Shown here: one piece after another, positions 17,878 through 26,893 of the stretch | Position numbering within the stretch: the stretch's first letter is position 1 | Layout: each line of letters starts with the position of its first letter | Assembly (NCBI RefSeq): GCF_004769525.1 | Contig: NZ_RQFT01000003.1 | Coordinates: 744,001-808,000 of the forward strand | Reading direction: 5' to 3' | DNA length: 64,000 bases | Source of the DNA: Leptospira bouyouniensis | GTDB taxonomy: Bacteria; Spirochaetota; Leptospiria; Leptospirales; Leptospiraceae | Notes under the pieces: generated by a model | What the model saw: only the letters and a program-made list of their open reading frames with translations | Database searches by the model: none | Told to the model about the DNA's origin: nothing | Program-made: the position numbers and the translations under genes

Positions 17878-19465
17878 TAGCGGGGCGAGTGAATACTTCA
17901 ATATAACCAATATTTCCACCGTTATCCAAAAATTCATTTTTTGCAGTAACCATTCGTCCAAAACAAACATCTTGGTAGTGTCTGAATGCTCTTAATCTTG
18001 TGATTGAAGCTGATATTGTACTGTCAGAATTGGTCTCATAAAATAGCGTATGAAATTTCCCATCTTCAGGATTGATCCTTGCTGTGACCGATGGAAATAA
18101 ATTGATTGAATTGCCTGAAGATATTTCGTTATATCCAGTAAATCGTTGGCCATCAAATCCTCCAACTACCTTCGAAGTAACTGAATATGTTCTACCTTCA
18201 AATGCAAGTATCGCCGGATCATTAATCAGTCCTGATGTACTTGATCCCAGGAAACTATGCCAAACCAAATTACTCATCAGATCAAATCGCATATACAATA
18301 AACTATCATTGGAACCACTAAGAAATGCTTGTGAGGGATTTCCAAAAGTTGTATTACTCGCACCTAATGCATAGATACGGTCACGATCAATTGTCATCTT
18401 TGCTATATTTGCTTCGCCAGTACCTGTTGCATCTCCATAATACCGAATGTTGGAAATTGTAAAATCTAAATTCAGTGAAATCATAAAAACACTGGAGCCA
18501 GTATTTCCGACACTGGGATGACCGGTAAATCCAGCAATTTCATCATTCGTTTTGCCACTTAAAAACAAATTTGATCCAGATGATACAGCAGTATTCAATG
18601 TTATTGGAAAAGTGTTTCCTGAGTTTCCAACAAGAAATCGCTGCGAATTCTCAGATCCATCTCCATTGATCGTTGCCCAACCAATTTCTGATTTATTTAA
18701 TATTCCAGATGTTTGATTTATTGGTGTAGGCATGTTGCTAAATCCAACAGTGTCAGCTGTTCCACTTGAGTTCAGTGTCTGGTAAAAAATATGAATTCGA
18801 TCATGTTGATCTGAAACGGAAACAAATCCGTTCCCTGCGTTAAATTCAGTGGCTGATTTATTTAAGTATCTTGTCCATCGTCTATGCCCTTCGGAACTGA
18901 ATCGTAATACATACACTGCTGGTGCTGGGTCTGAAGCTTTTGTACTGAGAGAACCTGTTTGAGTATTTGTAACAATCGTAGACACGCCAATATCTCCATT
19001 GGAAAATGAATACACCGAAGCATATCCAGTATCTTGGAAACTTCCATTACTTGTTCCTAAGTAATCCAACCACTCTATATTAAATGTTCTGCCGTTGATT
19101 TTGACTAAGATTAGATTGGTTGTTGGGGTAGTACCCGAAAATGAAAAGTTGATGCCAGTAGTCCTTCCATTCCACACTACGGGTTCACTTACTGTAGCTG
19201 TAAAATAGATATCTTCACCTATTCTTTTTAAATCGTTGATTGCTGTGAAATAGGAACCAGATCCTAAAGTGACATTTCCTTTTAAATTTGGATTACATAA
19301 TGACCGAAGGTATGCATTCCAGATTGCTGTTTCAAAATAACTTTTCGACCTTGGATCACTTGGATTGTTAAGATTTAACTTACAGTCGTTAGATGAAATG
19401 TGGAGAAGCATAATTAAGAAAATAAAAATAATTTTTTTAAAGAATTTGGAAATTTTTTTCAGCAT
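17864..19465 (-). CDS. Beta-propeller lipoprotein, paralogue 1
   Basis: 533 residues. A basic N-terminal stretch and hydrophobic core lead to SSNDC-KLNLNNPSDP; the motif C-K-L-x-L-N-N-P-S-D-P is shared with the next gene, marking this Cys as the lipidated residue even though Asp at -1 is unusual. The body has repeated units of the form K/R-x-x-G-x-x-x-W-x-x-[YF]-L-G (for example IEWLDYLG, RRWTRYL, LVWHSFLG), as in SBBP/PQQ-like propellers. No catalytic motif is visible. It is probably an outer-membrane lipoprotein exposed to the periplasm or surface. It is tandem with its paralogue; a 300-base spacer carrying a palindromic repeat separates them. Confidence 0.7.
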   Translation of the reverse strand: MLKKISKFFKKIIFIFLIMLLHISSNDCKLNLNNPSDPRSKSYFETAIWNAYLRSLCNPNLKGNVTLGSGSYFTAINDLKRIGEDIYFTATVSEPVVWNGRTTGINFSFSGTTPTTNLILVKINGRTFNIEWLDYLGTSNGSFQDTGYASVYSFSNGDIGVSTIVTNTQTGSLSTKASDPAPAVYVLRFSSEGHRRWTRYLNKSATEFNAGNGFVSVSDQHDRIHIFYQTLNSSGTADTVGFSNMPTPINQTSGILNKSEIGWATINGDGSENSQRFLVGNSGNTFPITLNTAVSSGSNLFLSGKTNDEIAGFTGHPSVGNTGSSVFMISLNLDFTISNIRYYGDATGTGEANIAKMTIDRDRIYALGASNTTFGNPSQAFLSGSNDSLLYMRFDLMSNLVWHSFLGSSTSGLINDPAILAFEGRTYSVTSKVVGGFDGQRFTGYNEISSGNSINLFPSVTARINPEDGKFHTLFYETNSDSTISASITRLRAFRHYQDVCFGRMVTAKNEFLDNGGNIGYIEVFTRPANEEP

Positions 19466-19650
19466 AATTTTTTCTTAGACCAAGGATTGTATCAATATGA
19501 TACGCTAGTTCGTTTTTTCCATATCAATCTCAGTCACGAGCTACTTTCTCAAGTCTTTTGCCAATCGTTCATGAAAAAAACTCTTCTATTTTGCGGAAGA
19601 GTCCTAGTGGAGATTCCCTACAAAGAGTTGGTGATAAAACTTGCGCCAGC

Positions 19651-19706
19651 GATTGTAGCGGAAATCCTTTCGCTTGCGAAAGATTGGAGCGGAAAGCGCG
19701 GTCGCG
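19651..19706. repeat. Hairpin flanked by direct repeats (GATTGTAGCGGAAA type)
   Basis: GATTGTAGCGGAAA at 19651 and GATTGGAGCGGAAA at 19682 are near-identical direct repeats flanking a perfect hairpin (CTTTCG-CTTG-CGAAAG, 19668-19683). The GC-rich end reads GCGCGGTCGCG. This occupies the 301-base gap between the two propeller lipoprotein genes, together with GGCGCC at 19742-19747, a motif shared with the dispersed repeats at 24.7 and 26.2 kb. An 81-codon reading frame across it looks accidental. Confidence 0.5.
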
Positions 19707-19766
19707 TTGAAAATGAATGTAAATCCAGATAACGATTGCGAGGCGCCAAAAATGAGTTTAATGAAA

Positions 19767-21290
19767 TTAAGGCAAACTTACATTTTCAATTGAGATTTGT
19801 GTGGCTTCAATCGGTGGAGTTGTGGTAAAACGAGTATAGTTTAAACGAACTAACTTTCCAGAACAAACCTCTCGTATCCTCTCTGTTTGTTCCATGGCAG
19901 GCAAATTTAAGTTAGAAGAATAATGGAATTTATCGAATGTTCCTGATTGTGAATTGATAAAAACATCTGCAAGTGTATATGGACCAGATGCACTGCCTGT
20001 AGTGATATCTGGAATGGAATGAAATCGACCATTAACAGGTGTGGTTTGTGTTCGGACTAAAAGTTGAGAATTTGAGAGAAGAATTGGTTCAGATTCCGTT
20101 GTATCCATTACATTTTCGGTACTACTTCCTAAAAAGGTATTCCAAAGAGTCGCACCACTTGTATTTAATTTAGTTAAGATAAAATGTTTGTTCGATCCGT
20201 CAGCAGCAACGATTGGTTCTGAAGGAGTACCATATGTGTAACGGCCTGAACCAATCATATAAATCAAATTATCTTGCAGCACAAAACGAGAGGCACCATA
20301 GTCCAATTCGGCATTAGTTCCAATATAGGCATACCAAAGCATGGTTCCATCCGTTTCATTCAATTTCATAACAAATGGTACTTGGTATGTTGGATTGGGA
20401 TGGGTTGATCCATTGGAACCTTGGCTCGAAGTTCCAGTGATAAAAAGTCCATATGCATTGGCTTCTGCTCCAAAGATATAATCTCCGCCTGAACTTGTAA
20501 AATAACGTTGGAATATCATTGCACCATTTTCATTCACAGCCAAGTGAATCATATCAGTGTCCGATCCTGGATCGAGTGAAGAATTACTAATGGTTGGTCC
20601 GTCAACAAACGGTGAGTTTGCTGGTGTACCTCCTGTATTTTCAATAAACACATGTACACGGTTAGATGTATCAATTGCTGAAACTACATATTCACCGATG
20701 CTGGCTGAATCTAAATATGTAAACCAAACGCGTGTTCCATCTTCTTTGATTCGACCAACAAAAAGAGCCGATGTTGCACCAATCCCTGATTTAGCATTGA
20801 GTGTCCCTGGTTGTTCGGCTCCTTTCACAATCAGAGCCACTGAAATATCTCCATTCGAATATTTCCTTAATTTGGGCTTATAGGTAACTTCGCTACTTGC
20901 TTCGCCCAAATAATCTACCCAAAGGATGTCACCATTATCTTTGGATATACGCATTAAAAAAGTATTGAGAGTTGTGCCATTAGTTCCTGCAAAATTGTTT
21001 GTGACTCCTATAGGAGAACCTGGAATGATGTACTGCCTTGTCACACCTGAAACCATATAATCTCCATTTGAGAGTAATACAAGATCAGATGCAGTTGTTT
21101 TACTTGCTCCTGTTCCGTAGGTTTTTTTCCATGTTTTGAAATTTAAACAAGGATCAGATAATAACATATACCGTATAAGATTTGTTAGAAAAAAGTCTTG
21201 TGAAGTTGGATCACTTGGGTTATTCAGTTTGAGTTTACAAGAAATGAAAAGAAAAACAATAAAGATGAAGTAATGCAAAATAGAATTCAT
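19767..21290 (-). CDS. Beta-propeller lipoprotein, paralogue 2
   Basis: 507 residues. The signal peptide ends in a canonical lipobox, FISC, followed by KLKLNNPSDP as in the neighbouring paralogue. At least four propeller-like units can be read, each ending in W-x-x-[YF]-[LI]-[GD]: ILWVDYLG, RVWFTYLD, MLWYAYIG and TLWNTFLG. Small- and polar-residue-rich loops separate them, with NGDYMVSG and NGDISVAL strands. Function is unknown; similar proteins are common in Leptospira as predicted lipoproteins. The pair probably arose by local duplication and then diverged strongly. Confidence 0.72.
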   Translation of the reverse strand: MNSILHYFIFIVFLFISCKLKLNNPSDPTSQDFFLTNLIRYMLLSDPCLNFKTWKKTYGTGASKTTASDLVLLSNGDYMVSGVTRQYIIPGSPIGVTNNFAGTNGTTLNTFLMRISKDNGDILWVDYLGEASSEVTYKPKLRKYSNGDISVALIVKGAEQPGTLNAKSGIGATSALFVGRIKEDGTRVWFTYLDSASIGEYVVSAIDTSNRVHVFIENTGGTPANSPFVDGPTISNSSLDPGSDTDMIHLAVNENGAMIFQRYFTSSGGDYIFGAEANAYGLFITGTSSQGSNGSTHPNPTYQVPFVMKLNETDGTMLWYAYIGTNAELDYGASRFVLQDNLIYMIGSGRYTYGTPSEPIVAADGSNKHFILTKLNTSGATLWNTFLGSSTENVMDTTESEPILLSNSQLLVRTQTTPVNGRFHSIPDITTGSASGPYTLADVFINSQSGTFDKFHYSSNLNLPAMEQTERIREVCSGKLVRLNYTRFTTTPPIEATQISIENVSLP

Positions 21291-21386
21291 GGTCTACTTT
21301 GCACAACATTTGAATTCAATTTATTTCTCAATTAAAAAATGATTTCTTTGGATAAATGTTCGATAAGCGATTCATCATCAAACCAT

Positions 21387-22817
21387 TCATTGTAATCTTT
21401 CAATTGCAGATTTATAAATATTATCATATTCTAACTTACGTTTTTTCCATGTCCAATCGAGTTTCATCATGTTTTTCACTACAATATCTCGATCGGGAGA
21501 AACGAACAAATCTTTTGCTCGTTCTAAAGCGTAACCCAGCGAACCTACGTCATTCGGTTCAAAAACAATTCCCGTTTTGAATTTTGGATCAATTGATTCT
21601 TCTACGGTATCCTTTAAACCTCCCACTCGAGAAACAATTGGAATTGTTCCATAGGCGTGGCTATACATTTGGTTTAAACCACAAGGTTCAAATAGGGATG
21701 GCATCAGGAAAAAATCACTGGCTGCCTCAATTTTATGGGCAAGTGATTCATTGTATCCTTTGTAAAAATAAAACACATCAGGCATTGTATCGGATAAATG
21801 AAAAAAAGCATTTTCTGTTTCTGGATCACCTGATCCAAGAACCACATAGCGGTGTGGCAAGTGGCGTCTTTCTAAAAATGCTTGGAGAAAAGTGGGAAAT
21901 CCCTTTTGGTAAGTGAGCCTACCAATTAGGCCAATGAGTGGTGCATCCAAAGGCAAGTTAGGCCTTCCGATTTCACGGTAGAGTTCTTCTTTGTTTTTTG
22001 ATTTGCCTTCTTTCCAATTCTGCAAGTTATAGGTTTGGAAAATTCGTTTGTCGGACTCAGGGTTCCATTCATCTGGATCAATTCCGTTTAAGATACCTGA
22101 ATAATTTGCCTTTCTTTTATTTAATACATAACTCAGTCCAAATCCATTGGGTTCTGTGAGAGTTTCTTCTCTATAACCAGGGCTTACAGTTGTAATTTGT
22201 CCCGCGGAAAGAATCCCAACTTTCATATAATTGCATTTTTCATCGTGGTCAAAAGGACTTGTGACAAGGCGAAAGGGATCTTCTTTTAGAAATCCAGTCA
22301 TCCAAAAGGGATGGTCTCCTTGGTAGGCGAGATTGTGGATTGTGAAAAGAGATGGGATGGACTTTGATGAATTTTTTTGTAAAGCTAAGGAGATGGCGGT
22401 ATGCCAGTCATGTGCATGGAAGGCATCCACTTTTAAGATTTGGCTTAGCGCATAACAAGCGTAGGAAAAAATGGCGAATCGATAGTGTTCTTCTGCCTGC
22501 CCATAAATCGAAGCCAGGTTGAGAAACAATTCCGAATCAAAAAAGTACAACTTCACACCGGATTCTTCCGCTTCCCGAAACCTTGCTTTCGCAAGTAAGG
22601 AGACTGCCATGGTTTTTTCATTGGTATCTTCGGCAAGAAGTGCCTTGAATTCTTTGCCAGTCCATTGCGGCTCTTTGCCCATCGTTCCGATGAGTGGTAA
22701 AGCGACATAAACTTCTTCTGATTGGGCTTGTACTTTTGTGAGGGAGGCAAGCATGTCCGCAAGGCCCCCCATCTTGATGTAAGGAAAATATTCTGCGGAT
22801 GCGTGGAGAATCTTCAT
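21387..22817 (-). CDS. glgA: Glycogen synthase (GT5, ADP-glucose type)
   Basis: 476 residues, the usual length for bacterial GlgA. The N-terminal loop KMGGLADML corresponds to the K-x-G-G-L sugar-nucleotide binding motif. DAFHAHDWHT carries the conserved His-Asp-Trp segment, and the C-terminal Rossmann domain has GRLTYQKGF, GSGDP and SLFEPCGLNQMYSHAYGTIPIVSRVGGLKDTV with the catalytic Glu region. It elongates alpha-1,4-glucan from ADP- or UDP-glucose in the cytoplasm. Divergent from pckA across a 70-bp region, linking gluconeogenesis and glycogen storage by position. No glgB or glgC is nearby, although a secreted CBM48 protein occurs at 47.2 kb. Confidence 0.92.
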   Translation of the reverse strand: MKILHASAEYFPYIKMGGLADMLASLTKVQAQSEEVYVALPLIGTMGKEPQWTGKEFKALLAEDTNEKTMAVSLLAKARFREAEESGVKLYFFDSELFLNLASIYGQAEEHYRFAIFSYACYALSQILKVDAFHAHDWHTAISLALQKNSSKSIPSLFTIHNLAYQGDHPFWMTGFLKEDPFRLVTSPFDHDEKCNYMKVGILSAGQITTVSPGYREETLTEPNGFGLSYVLNKRKANYSGILNGIDPDEWNPESDKRIFQTYNLQNWKEGKSKNKEELYREIGRPNLPLDAPLIGLIGRLTYQKGFPTFLQAFLERRHLPHRYVVLGSGDPETENAFFHLSDTMPDVFYFYKGYNESLAHKIEAASDFFLMPSLFEPCGLNQMYSHAYGTIPIVSRVGGLKDTVEESIDPKFKTGIVFEPNDVGSLGYALERAKDLFVSPDRDIVVKNMMKLDWTWKKRKLEYDNIYKSAIERLQ

Positions 22818-22887
22818 TTTCTGTTATTGACACCGACTCGCAAAGTAAGAAGCTAGAAAAACACAAAGTGAAATCGAGGAGAGATCC

Positions 22888-24480
22888 ATGTCAGTATCTA
22901 CTAATCTAAAAGGCCTTGCTGAATTAGGCCTAAAACCGTCCGAAGTCTTCCATAACTTATCATACGAAGAAATTTACCAGCACGAATTGAATAACAAAGA
23001 AGGTGTTACTTCTGATAACGGAACGATGATGGTGGATACAGGGATTTTTACGGGTCGATCCCCAAAAGACAAATACTTTGTCGATGAACCTTCTTCTACC
23101 AATAACATTTGGTGGGGACCTGTTAACACAAAGGTTTCGGAAGCAATTTTCGATGAACTTTACGCAGAAGTTACAAAATTCCTAGATAACAAAAAATTAT
23201 ACGTATTCGATGGCCATGCAGGGACCAACGACGACACACGTATCTCTCTCCGTGTGGTCACAGAAAGAGCTTGGCAACACCACTTTTGCACCAACATGTT
23301 CCTTCGCCCAACCAAAGAAGAACTCGCAAAACTCAATCCAGAGTTTACGATCATCAATGCATCGGGTTATAAAAACGCAAAATACAAAGAACACGGCTTA
23401 AATTCCGAAGTGTTTGTGATCTTCCACTTAGCGAAAAAAATCTGTATCATCGGTGGAACAGAATACGGTGGGGAAATGAAAAAAGGGATTTTCTCTGTCA
23501 TGAATTACTACCTCCCACTCAAAAACGTTCTGACAATGCATTGTTCTGCTAACGTTGGTAAGGATGGAGACAGCGCGCTTTTCTTCGGTCTTTCTGGAAC
23601 AGGAAAAACAACTCTTTCCACTGACCCAAATCGCAAACTCATCGGTGATGATGAACACGGTTGGGACGATAATGGAATCTTCAACATTGAAGGTGGATGT
23701 TATGCAAAAACCATCAACCTCGATCCAAAAACAGAACCAGAAATTTATGCTGCCATCCGACGAGATGCACTTTTGGAAAACGTTGTCTTCGATGCGACAA
23801 CGAAAAAAGTTGATTACTCATCTGCGGCAAAAACTGAAAACACTCGTGTATCGTACCCAATCTTCCACATCGACAACATCCAACCAGGATCCAAAGCAGG
23901 TCACCCAAACACTGTAATCTTCTTAACCTATGATGCATATGGTGTTCTTCCAGCAGTGTCTAAACTTTCCATCGAACAAGCGATGTATCACTTCCTTTCT
24001 GGTTATACAGCAAAGGTTGCAGGAACAGAGCGCGGAGTCAAAGAACCACAAGCAACTTTCTCTGCTTGTTTTGGTCAGGCGTTTATGACCCTTCACCCAA
24101 CATACTATGCAAAGTTACTTGGTGAAAAAATGAAAAAACACAAAGTAAATGCTTACCTCATCAACACAGGTCTTGTGGGTGGAAAGTATGGCGTGGGAAA
24201 ACGAATGAACCTTCCTGCAACTCGCCAAATCATCAATGAAATCCTTAACGGAAACATTGAAAAATCAGAGTTTGAAAAACACCCAGTATTCCAAGTGTCT
24301 TTCCCTAAATCCGTAAACGGTGTGGATGCTCATATCCTAAACCCACGTAACGCTTGGGAAAACAAAGAAGAATACGACAAAACTGCCGCAGACCTTGCGA
24401 AACAATTTGTAGAAAACTACAAAAAGTATCTCACTGGTTCAAAGGAATTTGATTACAGCCAATACGGCCCAGTAGCGTAA
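22888..24480 (+). CDS. pckA: Phosphoenolpyruvate carboxykinase (ATP)
   Basis: 530 residues, matching the ATP-dependent family. Converts oxaloacetate plus ATP to phosphoenolpyruvate, CO2 and ADP, the entry step of gluconeogenesis. The kinase P-loop [11 protein letters not shown] begins near residue 234. GDDEHGWDD is the metal-binding Asp region, [14 protein letters not shown] is the conserved N-terminal substrate segment, and the C-terminal [12 protein letters not shown] is also diagnostic. GAGGAG precedes the ATG at good spacing, and TTGACA at 22828 is a possible -35. A strong intrinsic terminator follows. Leptospira grow on fatty acids, so this enzyme is central to making sugars. Confidence 0.96.
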   Translation: MSVSTNLKGLAELGLKPSEVFHNLSYEEIYQHELNNKEGVTSDNGTMMVDTGIFTGRSPKDKYFVDEPSSTNNIWWGPVNTKVSEAIFDELYAEVTKFLDNKKLYVFDGHAGTNDDTRISLRVVTERAWQHHFCTNMFLRPTKEELAKLNPEFTIINASGYKNAKYKEHGLNSEVFVIFHLAKKICIIGGTEYGGEMKKGIFSVMNYYLPLKNVLTMHCSANVGKDGDSALFFGLSGTGKTTLSTDPNRKLIGDDEHGWDDNGIFNIEGGCYAKTINLDPKTEPEIYAAIRRDALLENVVFDATTKKVDYSSAAKTENTRVSYPIFHIDNIQPGSKAGHPNTVIFLTYDAYGVLPAVSKLSIEQAMYHFLSGYTAKVAGTERGVKEPQATFSACFGQAFMTLHPTYYAKLLGEKMKKHKVNAYLINTGLVGGKYGVGKRMNLPATRQIINEILNGNIEKSEFEKHPVFQVSFPKSVNGVDAHILNPRNAWENKEEYDKTAADLAKQFVENYKKYLTGSKEFDYSQYGPVA

Positions 24481-24569
24481 ACCGAGTTAGGAATACAAAA
24501 AAAAGTCGTCGCCTGGTTCCGATTAGGCGGCCATTCAAATTCCATTGTGCAAGAAAAGGAATTCATAAT

Positions 24570-24605
24570 AAACCATCCTTGGGTTACCTCGGGTGGTTTT
24601 TTTAT
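24570..24605 (+). terminator. Rho-independent terminator of pckA
   Basis: AAACCATCC (24570-24578) pairs with GGGTGGTTT (24591-24599) with one G-U pair, followed by TTTTTTTATT. A weaker hairpin (GTCGCCT/AGGCGGC, 24508-24531) lies just after the stop codon. Confidence 0.85.
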
Positions 24606-24690
24606 TGGATGATTGTTTGCAATTACTGGCGACTAACCATTAGGTTGTGATTAAGATATTCTATAATCATCCAATCTACATAAATGAATT

Positions 24691-24829
24691 TTTGGGCGCC
24701 TCGCATTTGTGTGATGATCCAAATCCTCTGTATACCGACCGGGCTCACTTCGGGGTGCGCTGACGCTTCCGTCCCTCGCCAACGAGCGATGGCTGGGACC
24801 AAGCCCTTCGGATCCCTTGCGCGGGGTTA
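24691..24829. repeat. Dispersed GC-rich repeat, copy A
   Basis: Starts with TTTGGGCGCCTCGCATT and has a GC-rich core, CGGGGTGCGCTGACGCTTCC and following CGTCCCTCGCC, 57 bases after GGCGCC. The same spacing and related sequence occur at 26187-26280. It sits in the 490-base gene-poor gap between pckA and the DUF1993 gene. An open frame across it on the minus strand has no start signal or conserved character and is not called. Confidence 0.6.
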
Positions 24830-24970
24830 AACTTACCAATTCGATTGAATCAATTGAAATGAGTTCAAACAACTCTTCAGGAATCTCGATGGACCATAGA
24901 TTTACATATCTTAATTCTGTCTTTTTGCAATGATTCAAGTGTTTATAAACTCTAATCACGTGTATGGATT

Positions 24971-25489
24971 TTATTTCTTAAATGGCATCTCACCCAAATA
25001 ATCTTTTTTCCCTATCTCCACTCCGTTATGTCGGAGAATCGCATAAGCAGTTGTGACATGAAAATAAAAGTTTGGAATTGCATGATGAGTTAAGTATTCA
25101 AATCCAGTAAGATACTTTCCTTCCCATCTAGGTTGTGTTACTTTGATTTCAAACACAGATTTAAAATCTGATTCTTGGTATGTTTCCAAATACTGAAGTA
25201 CAGAATGAATTCTTTGTTTCAGTTCATTTAAGTTTGATTCTGTATCCTCGTGTTTCGGTGCCTCTTTTCCGGAAATACGAGCCACACAGAGTTTTGCTGT
25301 ATCACAGGCAATTTGGATTTGTTTGGTTAAAGGAAATTGGTCTGGGAATAATCTTGAATTAAGTAAGTTTTCAAAAGGGAACTTTTTTATATCAGCGTGG
25401 AGCTCTGCTTTTTCTAGAATATGATGTAAATTTTTGAGTCCCTTTTGAAAGGATTGGACAGTGATTTCGAAGATCATGGATTCATTCAT
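24971..25489 (-). CDS. DUF1993 family protein
   Basis: 172 residues, matching DUF1993 in length and pattern: FQKGLKNLHHILEKAE near the N terminus, SRLFPDQFPLTKQIQIACDTAK in the middle, and YLTHHAIPNFYFHVTTAYAILRHNGVEIGKKDYLG at the end. The fold is probably a DinB-like four-helix bundle, but no complete metal-ligand set can be confirmed by eye. Cytoplasmic; function unknown. GGAGTAG precedes ATG 25489. Flanked by the two copies of the dispersed repeat, it is isolated from other genes. Confidence 0.8.
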   Translation of the reverse strand: MNESMIFEITVQSFQKGLKNLHHILEKAELHADIKKFPFENLLNSRLFPDQFPLTKQIQIACDTAKLCVARISGKEAPKHEDTESNLNELKQRIHSVLQYLETYQESDFKSVFEIKVTQPRWEGKYLTGFEYLTHHAIPNFYFHVTTAYAILRHNGVEIGKKDYLGEMPFKK

Positions 25490-25613
25490 GAATCTACTCC
25501 AATTTGTGTCGGTTCAAAATCAATCGATTAAATGATAAAATTCAAAATGCAATTTGATCCTTCGTATTGGATTTCCTAATTCATCAAAATTACGAAAGAA
25601 AATTGAAAAAAAA

Positions 25614-26144
25614 CTAATTGTATGAATAGATGATGCCAAAACCACCCGTGGAGAGTTCCGTTTGGTCAAAATTGATCGAACGGATTTTGGACTGGTTTCG
25701 CATATATCCAAAATACAATCTTGATTGGTCATAAATTTGGTAGGATAAAGAAATCTCTGCCTGAAATCCTAAGATTTCTGTGATATTATTTGGATTGGTT
25801 TTCATGAGTGTAAAATATGGACCAACTCGACCATTTGTAGATTAACAGGTACCTGTCCTTTTCTCCACATAATCTCTGTTATGATGCGTTACATAAAGAT
25901 CAAACCCTGAATTTAATTCCAAACCATCTAAAATTTGAATTTTGAAGTGGCAAATACACCAAATCTTTGTTATTGCGTAAATCCGATATGTTGTTACCTA
26001 TGTGTTCATTTGTCTCAAACGGAACATAGATAAAATTTTGTCCCTATTTATCATATTCATATTTTTTTGTGGTTCATTCGGTTCTTGGACATAAAGAAAT
26101 GTTGTGGGAAGAAATAAGACAAAGAGAAATGTTTGGAAATTCAT
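25614..26144 (-). pseudogene. Decayed outer-membrane beta-barrel-like protein gene
   Basis: On the minus strand a signal peptide starts at 26144 (MNFQTFLFVLFLPTTFLYVQ), but the frame soon fails. Protein-like pieces continue in other frames: FIYVPFETNEHIGNNISDLR, then LDGLELNSGFDLYVTHHNRDY, then NGRVGPYFTLMKTNPNN, ending in LSYQIYDQSRLYFGYMR and GGFGIIYSYN before the stop at 25614. The alternating, aromatic-rich C-terminal part resembles a beta-barrel, and at least three frameshifts separate the pieces. The rest of the 1.08-kb gap (25490-26573) contains repeat copy B and an inverted repeat. Confidence 0.55.
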
Positions 26145-26186
26145 TGAGTTTCATTTAAGTATTTTTTTAGATGTAAATTTATAATG

Positions 26187-26280
26187 TTTGGCGCCTAGCA
26201 TTAATTTGTTGCAATGTCATTCATTGAATACCTACGGGGTCACTCTGGGGTGCGCTAACGCTCCCGTCCGCCGCCATCGG
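26187..26280. repeat. Dispersed GC-rich repeat, copy B
   Basis: Begins TTTGGCGCCTAGCATTAAT and has the core CACTCTGGGGTGCGCTAACG with CTCCCGTCCGCCGCC after it. GGCGCC to GGGGTGCGCT is 57 bases, identical to copy A at 24.7 kb, so the two are homologous over about 95 bp without net length change. It directly follows the start of the decayed outer-membrane protein gene. Confidence 0.6.
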
Positions 26281-26417
26281 TGAGAAAGTTATTTTCGCAT
26301 AACATAGGCGGAATTTTCATTCATATTTTCATGAATATATTCGTAAATTTAGATATACTAATTGGCTCTCTGTAATCTCAATGGAATTTTACAGTGAAGG
26401 AAAAAAATTAAGATTTT

Positions 26418-26463
26418 ACCGTTAAAAACGTTATGAAACTGACTTTGCACCGTTTTTAGCGGT
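26418..26463. repeat. Inverted repeat, possible terminator
   Basis: ACCGTTAAAAACG (26418-26430) and CGTTTTTAGCGGT (26451-26463) form a 13-bp stem with one mismatch around a 20-base loop. It lies about 110 bases downstream of the leftward HhH protein gene, where it could terminate transcription, although the U-tract is weak. Confidence 0.4.
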
Positions 26464-26573
26464 TTTGCGAAGACTGGGAGAGTAAGGTGAATTCTCAGTC
26501 CAGTTGCGAAATATCAATTTGGCTATATTCAATAATATTAATCTGGATGAAGGAATATTGGAATCGAAATAAA

Positions 26574-26777
26574 TTATTCTTTGAGTTGCATTCCGATCTT
26601 ACGTAACTCAGCTTCCAATTTCGGAATCGAACTCGGACCAAATCCATGCAAACGGAGCAGGTCTTGTTTTGAGTATTTCGATAAATCTTCCAATTTGGTG
26701 ATCCCTAGTTCATAAAGCAGTGCCCTTTGGGCGGGGGCACCGAGAAAATTTAAAAAATTTGCATTCTTTTTTGCCAT
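26574..26777 (-). CDS. Small helix-hairpin-helix protein (RNAP alpha-CTD-like)
   Basis: 67 residues. The pattern LGAPAQRALLYELGITKLEDLSKYSKQDLLRLHGFGPSSIPKLEAEL resembles the C-terminal domain of RNA polymerase alpha and other HhH modules: a helix, a D-L-x-x-x-S turn, and L-H-G-F-G-P-x-S as the hairpin. Stand-alone proteins of this kind are widespread and presumed to bind DNA; the specific role is unknown. AGG lies one base before the ATG. It precedes the repeat-rich gap and follows, on the same strand, the TPM protein gene region after about 115 bases. Confidence 0.7.
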   Translation of the reverse strand: MAKKNANFLNFLGAPAQRALLYELGITKLEDLSKYSKQDLLRLHGFGPSSIPKLEAELRKIGMQLKE

Positions 26778-26893
26778 ACCTAAATTACCATAACTACCTT
26801 ATCATCTCCATTTGGATTCGAATCTCACGGATCATCTGATCATCGTAAGGTGGAAAGAAATGGTAAAACCGTAAGTAAAGTTGGTCGTTAGTG

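Noticed and set aside
19487..19732. 81-codon plus-strand frame between the propeller lipoproteins
   Set aside because: Spans the hairpin/direct-repeat element; no protein-like features beyond the repeat and no start signal.
22828..22860. Confident sigma-70 promoter for pckA
   Set aside because: TTGACA is present at 22828 but no good -10 follows at 16-18 bases, so I mention it only in the gene entry.
24651..24959. 102-codon open frame on the minus strand over repeat copy A
   Set aside because: Its sequence is set by the GC-rich repeat; such spurious frames recur with the element and lack a ribosome binding site.
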